Assembly (NCBI GenBank): GCA_037783415.1
Contig: JAZGTN010000051.1
Location: 124,001-188,000 of the forward strand
Length of the DNA stretch: 64,000 bases
DNA from: Leptasterias polaris
Taxonomy: Eukaryota; Echinodermata; Asteroidea; Forcipulatida; Asteriidae
Direction of reading: 5' to 3'
Positions 22,501 through 34,500 of the stretch are shown piece by piece. The notes under the pieces are model-generated. The model saw only the letters and a list, made by a program, of their open reading frames with translations. It had not been told where the DNA came from and did no database searches. Each line of letters starts with the position of its first letter. The stretch's first letter is position 1. Made by a program: the position numbers and the translations under genes.

Positions 22501-25500
22501 GAAAGGGACTTGAATCAAGTCTACGCGCGCTGTAGCGCATAGTACATCATTGGTAAAGTGGCGTATCTAGATAGGTCACTTTGGGTGCGTTCGATTAGCT
22601 TCCCCGGGTCGACCCAGGTCTTCCCCCGGTGCGTTCGAATAGCTTTGACGTCATTCGCGGGGCTCACCCGGGTCAGCCCCAAGTGCCCTGCTTGTGGAGC
22701 GGGTCACTTGGGGCTGCCCCAGGTTCATGACGTCACGGCGAAAAACATTCTCAATGGCCACCATTTTGTTTGTAATTCAGCGGGACATTTTAGGAAGTTT
22801 GACACACATTTTCGCCATTACAACAGCGTTTTTGTGAGCAATAAGTATTTTTTATTCGAAGCCGGGTACCTTTGTATCACTGTGGGGTTGTACAAATTGT
22901 TTAACGTTGCAGTTTTACCTTGAGAATAATTATTTTACGATGTTTTCGTGAATCCACGGAAAGTATCGGACATACGGCACAAAATGGAAGTAGTTCCGGT
23001 CGGCTGTCCCAAGATGCATCGGTGTGAATGCTGGGGGAAGTTGGCGTTCGATTAGCTCATGGTTAGGGGCTCACCCGGATGAGCAGACCGGGGTCGACCC
23101 GGGGAAGCTAATCGAACGCACCCTTTGTGAAAAGACAAAACGGCAAATCTAGTGATACGTCGTTTTTAGTAATTAGTGTAATTACAAAACTACTACGTAG
23201 GGCCTATATTTAGTTCTGAAACTTGCTGAAAATGTTAACAGTAATGAGTATATTAATAATTTGTAAAAAAAAAATTTGCAAAAGTGTGTGATTTTTGTCA
23301 GTTAGGTCGGTTCGTGGCTCATTGTGGCATAATACTTATAATAATAATAATGAATGGATTTATAAATCGCACATTCTAAAGTACATTACTCATGGCGCTA
23401 CAGCACGAACATAGATACAATAAACATTGTGATAATTCAGAATTAAGAAACTATTCACAGTATGCTTTTGTTAAATAGCAGTGTTTTCAGTTCTGTTTTG
23501 AAAGTTTGCAGAGAAACAATGTTCTGGATTTAATCAGGTAGTTTATTCCAGAGATCAGGTCCAAGTGTGAAAAGGCCCGGTCACCATAGCGTACTGTCCT
23601 GGACTTTGGAACAACTAGTCAGGAACTAGAACGAAACGAGTAGTTGCCCTGTTTTATCTTGAGCAAGTCCGTAATGTAGTTAGTTGCTAGGTCATGAAGT
23701 GATTTGTAAACTAAAGTCAATATCTTAAAATAAATCCTCAATTTAAAATTAAGTCAGCTCATTATGTAATACTAAGTCTGCTAATTTTGTAGTATAAAGT
23801 CAGCTAATTATTTAATATTCAGTCGGCTCATTATGCTATTTTAAGTCATCTTTATTTGGTTCATTATGTAATATCAAGTCATCTTATTATGTAATACTTA
23901 GTGGGCTCTGTATACTTAAACAGGAAAGCAACAGAAGGTTCTTATAGTTATTTAGTTGATTTATTGAATCGGATATCAAATAAAACCACGTTCTACACAT
24001 TTTCTCCTTAGGATTGGACGCAAGCCAACCATTTTTATTGGCGCTTCTTTGTTTCTCCTTTGCGGTCTCGGTAACATAGCTTCTCCTTATACTGCCGTAT
24101 ACCTATGTCTAAGGTTTTTTGTAGCCGCTGGTGGAATGGGAGCTTATCTTGTTGCATATGTGCTGGGTAAGTTATCCAAAGCAACCACGTTGTAAATAAT
24201 CGTTTTCAAAAGAATATTGCAACAACGTATATTTTTCCAACACCCTAACCATTGTCATAACGTCAGCCCAACCTTATTGTTTGTTATAATGGTTAATTAT
24301 ACAATAGTTTCATGAATACTGTAAATTGATATGTCAACATGATAAATAAATTACTTTCTCAGTATGTCCCTACTACACGTTGCCGTTAAGTACCTGACTT
24401 CACTGAACCTGTTTACTATACAAAATACAGCATGTATATATTATATACAGACCGATTTTTTTGAATTCGGCAGTCATGGGTATACATTTAAAAAAACATT
24501 TGTTTAGTAACCACATTTAATTTATCAGTAAATCCTCTGATAGTTGAGACTAACACAAGAATAAATTAGTACACCTGGTTCATAAGTTTGGTAAATTTCT
24601 TGAAATATTATTTAAGTATTTTACAACTTCTGAGCCCAATCTACTAATTTGAGAACAACCATTGCTGGCGATGTCAACTACTATAGGCCTACTATAAGTC
24701 GTTAGCTAATAAATTAATGTCCTCAACCCGAGGAGCTGCTTGAACTACTCAACATGAATGATTCGCCAATGCAAACAAATTACAGTGTTTACGACGTTAT
24801 GGTACAAACATGACTTATACGTTTTTGTTTTAAAATTAACTAAAAGTACATTTTCACAAAGTGATGGTAAAAACAAAGATACTACGTTTTGATAACACTA
24901 AACACATTATACGTTTGTAGTAAAAAGGTTGAGACAACGTGGCAGTCGCAACTTGAATACTACAATTGTTTTTACAATACCAAAATACAAGGTGATGACA
25001 ACGTCAACACCAAAACTTAGGCATACGTTTTGACAATACCAATATACAACGACAAGACAACGTATAGTCGAAACTTGATTATTTGTATACAGTGTATGGT
25101 CATAACATAGTTACTACGTTTTAATAGAGAGGTTTCGCAAGGCTGCGGATACAGATATAGCCTTTAGTCAAGGCGCACCGCGGCACCCCCAGCCCGGATA
25201 TCACGCACGAAAAAAGACCAGCGCGAGCGGCGAAGCCGCGATGCGCCTTTACCAACTCGTTTTTCGCTACCGATTTTGGTAGGAGAAATGTATGAATAAT
25301 GCATTAGCTCGCTTTGATGTTGGCCAATAAGAAGATTCAATTACTTGCGTTACACAGATGCATGGTGCAGGGAGATTTGTACACATGTCCACACGGCACC
25401 CACAACAGATACAAATATAAACTGCCATGGATAATGGCTACTGTGTGTGGTGCTGAGCCGTGAATGATTATCTCAGATAAACAGTGTCCGATTTCCTTCA

Positions 25501-28500
25501 ATATTTTGTGGTTCTACTTGGTTGTATCATTCCAAACCCAAGTAATTATGAAGGCTAAATAAATACTCTGTCAGTTAAACATTGTGTTTTGTGAAAAATA
25601 CTGCTAAAATCATAAGAAACATGCACAGGAAAATTGGCAGTGGAAACTCTTCGAGCCTTCAGAGTTAACGTACAGTCTAGGTTTTCAAATATACAGCGTG
25701 CTGTCGTTGGGACCTTGGTGGTCTAGTGCACTATCCCCGGGGGACTTATTTTGGTATGGCGACAGGCTGTTTCGTACTTTGACGGAACGAAACTCGCATT
25801 TCTAGTTGGAAATAACGACAAAAATTGCTTGGAAATTTAAGGAAACAATTGTCAAATCGTACTATTTTAATGTTAACGATTGTCAAATTAAAAAAAATAT
25901 TTTCGAAGTATTACCCATCTCAATATATAGAAGAGTCCAATATCTAACTGACGGTGATTGGTTACAAGAAATAGCATATATAAATATTTCATGGTCATGA
26001 ATAACTTTAGCAAAACGAGTTGGTAAAGGCGCTTCGCGGCTTCGCCGCTCGCGCTGGTCTTTTTTCGTGCGTGATAGCCGGGGCTGGGGGTGCCGCGGTG
26101 CGCCTTGACTAAAGGCTAATACAGATACGGATACGGATACGTCGACACTTTGTGTGTTCACGTGACGCGTAACCGTGGCTTCCGTGTTTTGCGTGCGCGT
26201 TGAAAACGGATACGGGATCTCATACACGTACGTTAAAAACGGATACCGTTTTGCTGATTTTAGTTGTATTTGTGCGCTAGATTAAAAACATTTGCCCCGG
26301 TATTGCTTTTAAAGGTGTCATTCATGACACAGATAGAAGTGTGTTTATCATTTGTAAGCAACATAATGGGGAAAATGCAGTATAAATAGTCGTCTCTGTT
26401 TTGACATACTTGCCGGAAACTTTCTTTACACGCGTTTAACGTGGGGGTCCGAAAACGATCAGTTAAACAAAAATACCAGTCAATCAAATTCTCGAATGTA
26501 ACAAGAACATACACAAAATGTTTTTGGATTTGCTTTGCTCGCAAAACCTATGCCAGTGTGTGTCTATACTTTGGCCTAGGCCTGACACATAACTCTATGA
26601 TTGCGAAACAAAATCTGATGTGCATCTAACGTGAACGGATACGGATATCGTATCTGTATCTGTATCCGTATCCGTACGCTTGCGAAACCTCTCTAATAAT
26701 TCAGAAATACAACGTCAAGACAGTGTGACCGCCACAATTTAATTATGACGTTTTGATAAAACCAAAATACAAATTGCAGACAACGTATTCGTCACAACAT
26801 AATTAATACGTTTTAATGAGACCAAAATACAACTTATCTAAAATGTTGTTGCCTTAACTTTAAAACGACTTTGTTATAATACCGAAACACAATGTTTTGA
26901 AAACGTTACGTATACAACTTTTCGGTAATGTTCCACAAATTACCAACACCCAACAATCTGACGTTTATGCAACGTAGTCAAAACGACGTAGTCAAAACGA
27001 CGTAGTCATCCCATCGACCAAATTGCTACTTTATTACAACGTTGTGCAACGTACTTTGTTAGCTGGGACAGGTCGTCATACACATGCAGGTCGATTGGGG
27101 TGCCTTAGATGGTTTGTTAATAATTTTATCAGTGAGTTGTTGTTTATTTTGTCTCCTCAGTAACCGAGTATGTGGGCACAAGTAGACGTGTTTTAGTTGG
27201 TATCTCAATTCAGTTCTTCTTCGCCACTGGATTGACGCTCCTCCCGTTATTGGCCTACCTCATTCGCACTTGGAGACTTCTTCAACTTTGTATAGCAGCC
27301 CCAACGACACTTTACTTCTTACTTTACTTGTAAGTCGATGTTATAAAAGTGCACTGTATCCCACCCACACCTCTGTTACGAAGGAATAGGAGCAGGGTTT
27401 CTGAGATACTAAGATAACAGTCATTCATGTTTCACGGGCAATTTTTCTTTTCCCGTTGCATGCACAGTTGGAATTTTGTATCAACTCATGGATGCCGAAA
27501 CATCAGTTTAGGGTAAACCGAAATAGTATAGGTTTTCCCGCCCATTTCAATAAAGTTAAATTCAATTTCATCAGCTAAGCTTAGCATCCACTGGTCAAAT
27601 AAGACCATTCAATTGCATTGGAATACAAAGATCACTCAATTTCGTAAAAGCCAGCAGCAAGAGGTTGGGCAACCCTTCGATTTCATCAATGCGGAAACAT
27701 TTTTCAAATAAGTGCCTTTAAATTCGTTGTTATGCAAGTATACAATCTATAGTTGCGATATCGAAAGCTGCTATTGTGATTGGAATTAGCGGCTCGTCAC
27801 CGGGGTTGCTTGTTGATCTAATACATCGGGTCGGCCAGAATGGCGGGGTTCTTGGCCTGGATTCTCATTGAGTAGCATCCATGTGGATCTTTTTGCCGCA
27901 CACAGCAAAAACGGGATGTTAAAATTGACACCATAAGTGATGTCACATAGCATAGATACAGAAGAGAGAATCAAAAATAAAATGTTAGGGATGTTAAAAT
28001 AACACCAATGTATGTTTTTGCACAAATTAGTGTTACTTTAACACCCTCCACATGGTGGAAGTTTTGATTATTTGTTGAATCTTGACAACACCAACGGTGT
28101 CAATTTTGACACCCCAGTTTCTGCAGTGCAGGACTCGGGAAAGCACGTACAGCGGTAAATTCAAAATAATAATCATCGATCTGAATCATAGTCGGCAAAG
28201 CAGCATAAGGAAAAATCACAATAACTTTTGTAAAGAAGGCAGTGAAGACATTTTAGTTTTGGATTCGGTAGAAAAATTCGGTAGAAAAATGGGACAGAAA
28301 GACATCTGAGTGGAGGTGGCAAATATGGAACACCATGTAGGCCTACGGACTGAAAACCCAATTATCCACATACAAGGCTTCAGTCCGGGAATCGAACCGT
28401 GGCCCACAAAGGTAAAAGGCAGGGAAGAAATCACTGAGCCAACCTGGCTGCCCCTTACATCTTTAAATGTACAGAATCAACCTGTTAAAATCGCCTCTGC

Positions 28501-31500
28501 ATATATTCTCGTTTGTGCAGCTACATGCCAGAGTCTGCCCGATGGCAAGTCTCTAAAGGAAGGTACCGTCAAGCTGAAACCACACTCCGACAAATCGCTA
28601 AAGTAAACAAGAAAGACTTCCCTGAAGATGCATTTTCACCTCAAGCAATCAAAGCTGCAAGAGTAAGGCTTTAATCTAAATAATTACTCTTCCATCTTAG
28701 AGGACGTTCTGGTTTCCTTTAGTTGATAACTAATACAATTGTGATGTTTAATTTGATTTATACATTTTGTTAAGCACTTTTGGGGTACATCTCTACGTAA
28801 AGCACTCTATAAATTACAATATTATTATTTGATATATTCTTATTATAGGGAAATATTCATGTTCAATGTCACGACTTGACGTTATATTTTACGACTTTTG
28901 AACCAAAAATAGCAAATGTTTATTTTAATATGTAGTTTACAATATTGGAATTAATATAGGTTTTCTCGGTCAAATTAGGCAAATGAGCAGCCGATTTAAT
29001 TTTCGTGCGTTCGAATTAAAGCTATTTTACCCGTCCAATTTTTACTGCGTTTCAAATTCAGAATTCGGCAATCAATTTCGTTTTTAGGCATTCAAATTCC
29101 TTTAGCACTGCGTTCAATTTAGCATATATTGATCGTCATTCTTTTTCGTGACGCACAATCATCATTCAATTCAGCAAAGCTGGCTCGACTGGAGATTTTT
29201 ACTGATTCAATTTCGTAAACGGATGGGCAATCAATTTCGCTAAATGAGAACTCAAATTAGTACGATAAAGAAATGCAAATAAACAGATAAAGTGTAGGCT
29301 AGGCAACTGTTTCGTATCTTCACTTTAATTGTTATTTTTCTTTATTTATGTTTCCAGTAGATTTTATACATGGAGCCAATTAGGTATTTTCTTCTTATTT
29401 GTTTTCTTCTTTATTCTTTTCTTGATTTTTTGGGGGGATCTTTATTGGTTAACTGACCAAGACCTAATTTTGTATTGTGTTTGAATGGGGTGTTTCTCGC
29501 CTTCCAGTATTAAATATGTTGTAACAATTGATCTTGCTAGAAATACGCGTGTAAAACTGTAGCGAAAGCTCGTCTTCGAAGTACATCGGCAAAGTGACTC
29601 AAGTGCCAATAAGTGAACCGTATCTATGCCTTTAACATTCGAAAGGAAACAAAAGTTAAACAGAACGTTTTTTTGATTGCACAAATTACAGAAATGACTG
29701 CCCAAAAATTAATTTGAATGACTAAACACACGCCTCAAAAAGCTCCTGCGAATTTGAATGCTACTTTGTTGAATTGTTAAATTGAATGATTATTTTGTTA
29801 AATCGAATGACGCAACAGTACATTTGACTAGTCATACTCGAACTCGAATGACCCTTTTCGGCAGCATTCGATTTCGCGCGAAATAGAATGGCGCAGTGGT
29901 TAAATTGGCTGCTCATTTGCCGAAATTGACCGAGAAAACCTATACTTTGAAGCACTTGTGTGACATTGGTAATTGTCAAAGATCAGTATCCACAATTGAT
30001 GTGATCCAACATAATTATACATGGGATAACAAACCTGTGAAAGTATACAGCAATCCTTCACCGATCTTGAACTCTTGGTGGCAGCAGACATGCCTCCATT
30101 ACTGCGGTGTACCTGGGTGGTACTGCGCTGCCTAGCGACTGGTATAAGGTTTGGGCTACACGGCGATCATTTGATCAGTCGCGGGTTATTGGACTTTTAC
30201 TTTGCAAATCGCTTAAACCCGTCGCTAGGCAGCGCAGTACCACCAAGGTACCACCGCAATAATGGCGGTATCTGCTGCCACCAAGAGTTCAAGATCGGTG
30301 AAGGATTGCTGTATAAGCTCAGTCGGTCATAATGCACATGCATAGGGTCTCATAACACTTGCAAGATCAAAACTAATTGTTTTCTTCATTTCTCAAAAAC
30401 TGTTTCATTTCAAGCAAAAATATTTCAAATAGAGTTACCCACCATGACCATCTTTATACAATGTACGTTGCGTGCAAATCTGTGAACATTTATAAATTGT
30501 TACTCTTACCAATGTTGCAAAAAATAAGTTAGTGGCCTGACGTTTCGACCCTAGCAGAGTCTTTCTCGAAGGCTAAATGACAACACACAACACACAACAC
30601 ACATACAAGCAGACAAGAGTTGCAAGAGTAGTCAAGTGGAAATACATGAATAGAGAGAGTGGAGGGAGAAAAGCAGAAAGCATTCAGAGAAGGCATGGGG
30701 TAAGCAGGGATTATGAAGACAAAGGGGGGGGGGGGGGTGGGTTATGAAGGGAAGGGGATAGCTTGACCACAAGAAGTTGGGAACACAAAGGACAAAATGG
30801 AAGGTTAGAAGAGAGGTAAATAATTAGATAAAATCTTGCTGTTCTACAGTCTACCGGGGAGAGAAACTTGTGAGCTTTCTTGGAGAGGTGGTCACGGTCA
30901 TGCATCTCGTCCAGTGTTTGTTGAATCTCCTTTGAGAATGTGCCTGTTGGATCAGTGTCAAGGGGTTTGTAGTTAGTTTGGTTGTTGAGTTGTCTCATGG
31001 CTTCATCGATGTATTGCTGACGGCCCATGACAACAACAGCAGAGCCCTTGTCAGCTGGCTTGACGATGATGTCCTTCCTTGCTCGTAGAGTCTTAAGGGC
31101 CTCACGTTCGAGCAACATGAATTTACAGGGCATTGAGGCACTAGGTAACTGCAGAGAGACTGTCCGTCTGAGTAGGGAAAAACTTTGGATAAGGCGCATA
31201 AAGACCACTCAGCCCCATGGTTTGAATATCCAAGAAGGAAATGACTAATAACCTTTTGTTTTTGCCTTTTCCCACACAGTTATCCACTTTATTAGTCTGC
31301 CCTTCATTGTATTAACTAATTATTTACCTCTCTTCTAACCTTCCATTTTGTCCTTTGTGTTCCCAACTTCTTGTGGTCAAGTTATCCCCTTCCCTTCATA
31401 ACCCACCCCCCCCCCCCTTTGTCTTCATAATCCCTGCTTACCCCATGCCTTCTCTGAATGCTTTCTGCTTTTCTCCCTCCACTCTCTCTATTCATGTATT

Positions 31501-34500
31501 TCCACTTGACTACTCTTGCAACTCTTGTCTGCTTGTATGTGTGTTGTGTGTTGTGTGTTGTCATTTAGCCTTCGAGAAAGACTCTGCTAGGGTCGAAACG
31601 TCAGGCCACTAACTTATTTTTTGCATTTATACCACAGGTCCTTTTGGTTGGTAAGCAGTTTGCAACAGCTAATTCTATTTTCTCTTGCCAATGTTATGCA
31701 CAATGCACACCCTTTAAATGTTTTTCTTACTGCATCCTTACGATTAGTTTGAAAAACTGTTAATATAATTATTTATCAAATAATAAACCACAAGGGAAAT
31801 TATAATTATTTGTAACCAATCATCAACAGGAACAGTCGGAGGCAGGAGGACAGCAAACAGTAGCTGGACTTTTCAGAACTCCAAACATGCGTGCCAAAAC
31901 ATTGAATCTGATGTTTAACTGGTAAGAAAATGAACTGTCGAGTCATGCTGTTTTTCTATGAACTCAAATTAGAAAATAATGAAGATAAATAACTGAGTTA
32001 ATGAAACGAAAAAAGAAAAAGAATATTCCCTCCCCTTAAAAATATAAACAAATAAAAACATAAATGAATTAATAAATAAGAATCAATTGTCACATTTTTT
32101 ACTTAGTTTGTGTTTTGTTGTTGTCCTAGGTTCGTAAACAGTATGGTATATTATGGATTAGGTCTAAGCACGTCTAATCTTGGTGTTGATGACTACTTGG
32201 CTTCCGTCATTTCGGGTGTGATCGAATTTCCATCCTATGTGTATTGTATTACTGCTATGCAATACGTAGGCAGACGCATCAATCTGAGTGGAAACATGTT
32301 GGTTGGTGGTGTAGCATGTGTTATTACTGCTTTCATGGGTACGTTTTCATTTTAATTTAAAGGGAACATAAGTTTAGTTTTAGCATATGGCTCATTGAGG
32401 AGAAAAGCATTGTTGTGACACGGACTAGAAATCTTGCTTTCATATATTAATGTAATCCAAACTGTAAATAAACATACAAATAAAATCGAGATCTATAATA
32501 CATGTCATAATAATAATAATAAGGGTGCTAATATCAGTAAGAAAGTGGTACTTATAACTCTTTTAACCTTCATAATTACCCAGAAAATACTTGGGAAACA
32601 TATCAAACTTTCCTAATTTGTTCTGATTAATGACCATTATTTATAAACAAACCCTAATTTCTCAATCTTATCTGAAACTGGCGAATGCTGTGATACTTCG
32701 TATACGTTAGTGCACTCAATCTGCATGTAAACAAGTTGCCGTGTACCTTTAAATTCAACATGTAATCCAGTAAAACATGTCTGCTATAAAAAGGGCTTAT
32801 ATTTGACAACTGAAAAACTACTCACTTCTTTGGCAAGAATCTAGGATAACTGGGTGTTTATAGGTTCTGAAGTTAAAACTGGTATTAACTGCTGCTTTGA
32901 CTACAAACTTTTCAGTTAAGAACTGCTAAAGTATTAAAACGTAGTGAAACATGGCTGAAACAACCACATGTAAACATAAACAACTACAGTCACTAGAAGG
33001 CGCTTTTATAGCTACAGTCACAATCTCACAGACGACTGGCACAGTGGAACATCCTCGCCCAAATGAAAGACTAGTCCTCATCATCATAACCTTCTGCTGG
33101 GTAGATTATTGCTATTTTCGTGATAGGCCTCTGGTACTCTCCGCTCTCAGTCTTCACCTTCACGTTCCTCACCTTGCCATCCAATCCAAGGAAGACCTCC
33201 AGAACACTGCCGACACACCACTTGCCTCGGACTGTATCTGAGACAGTTACCACATCACCAACTCGTGCGTTATGCCTTTCAGATCTCCATTTCTTGTGCA
33301 GTACCAGGAAGGGTAGCACATCTCGGCTCCAGCGCTGCCAGAAAGAGTCGATGATCTTCTGTACAAAATCCAAGTAGTGCCTGGAATTTTTGGTCTCCTG
33401 AAATGGCCCCTTGGGAACATCTATCGAGACTCTTTCAGGAAGTATATCATTCGGACTCAGGTAGGAACCATCATCTTGGTCCTCTGGGATCCTTCCGATT
33501 GGGTGTTGGTTTACGAGGTTTGCAACTTCTAGTAAAACTGTGTCGGGTCGTGGCCGAGCGGATAAGAACACTGAACTCAAGCTCTGGTGTTTTTGATCTG
33601 CAGAGTGTGGGTTCGAGTCCCGGTCGTGACACTTGTGTCCTTAACCAGGACACTTAACCATAATTGCTTCGTCCTTTGGATGGGACGTAAAGCCGTTGGT
33701 CCCGTGTGTTGTGTATGCACGTGCAAGAACACAGTGCACTTATCGTAGAGAGAATGGGTACATTGTAAACCATTGCATTGTGCTACGTGAAGGAAAATAG
33801 GTCTCATACTTGAACACTGCGTAAACTCCACATACCTTGCAGGAAAAAATAATACAGAGCGTTTTGAGACGCCCATCGGATTTAAAAACGCTATATAAGA
33901 ACTGCTTATTATTATTTTTAAAGCTCAAATGGAGCCAGCACCTGACCCAAACAGCCCTTTTCAGCACAGTCTTGCAGCTCTTGACTAATGCCTCTGCACA
34001 CCCATTTTGATGTGGTGCTCTTGGTGTGATGAACTTCCATTCCATGCCTTTCTCGCCCCGAACTGTTGCAGCTCTTCGATGTTCCAACCTTGAATCATCT
34101 TTTGAAGTTCCCGTTTTGCTCCGACCAGTTGGGTCCCATTGTCATCAATCATCTTAGCTAGATAGCCTCTGATAGAGAATAATCTGCGGAGCACTTAAAT
34201 ATATTCCATAGTGGAACAGTCCACTGCTAACTCTAGGTGCACTGCTCTGGTGTTCAGGCGAGTAAAGATAACTCCGTATATAGTGTTTGGCTGTATTGAT
34301 ATCTTCACTTGGTAGGGTCCAGAGTAGTTGCATGACGTGAAGTAGAAAGGTGGTGTGTATGGTGCCAGGCGTTGCTTTGGTATCAGCCATGATCTGTGTC
34401 TGAAGCTTATTCTATTGCCTCTCTGCAAACCGGTATTTGATCGTCTTGGATAGGTTGTGTGCCTTCAGGATCCAGTATCTCGTTTTCGCAGCAGTGGTGG

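Noticed and set aside
22224..22923. Plus-strand frames of 62-121 codons
   Set aside because: They cover the MULE-like and Harbinger-like MITEs and show no conserved domain.
33545..33635. A functional tRNA-Leu or tRNA-Ser gene
   Set aside because: A and B boxes are present but the cloverleaf is poor, and the sequence runs into a SINE body with an ATT tail.
33740..34087. Minus-strand frame running from BEL/Pao integrase into other sequence
   Set aside because: A chimera: the first half is integrase and the second half is the SINE read backwards.
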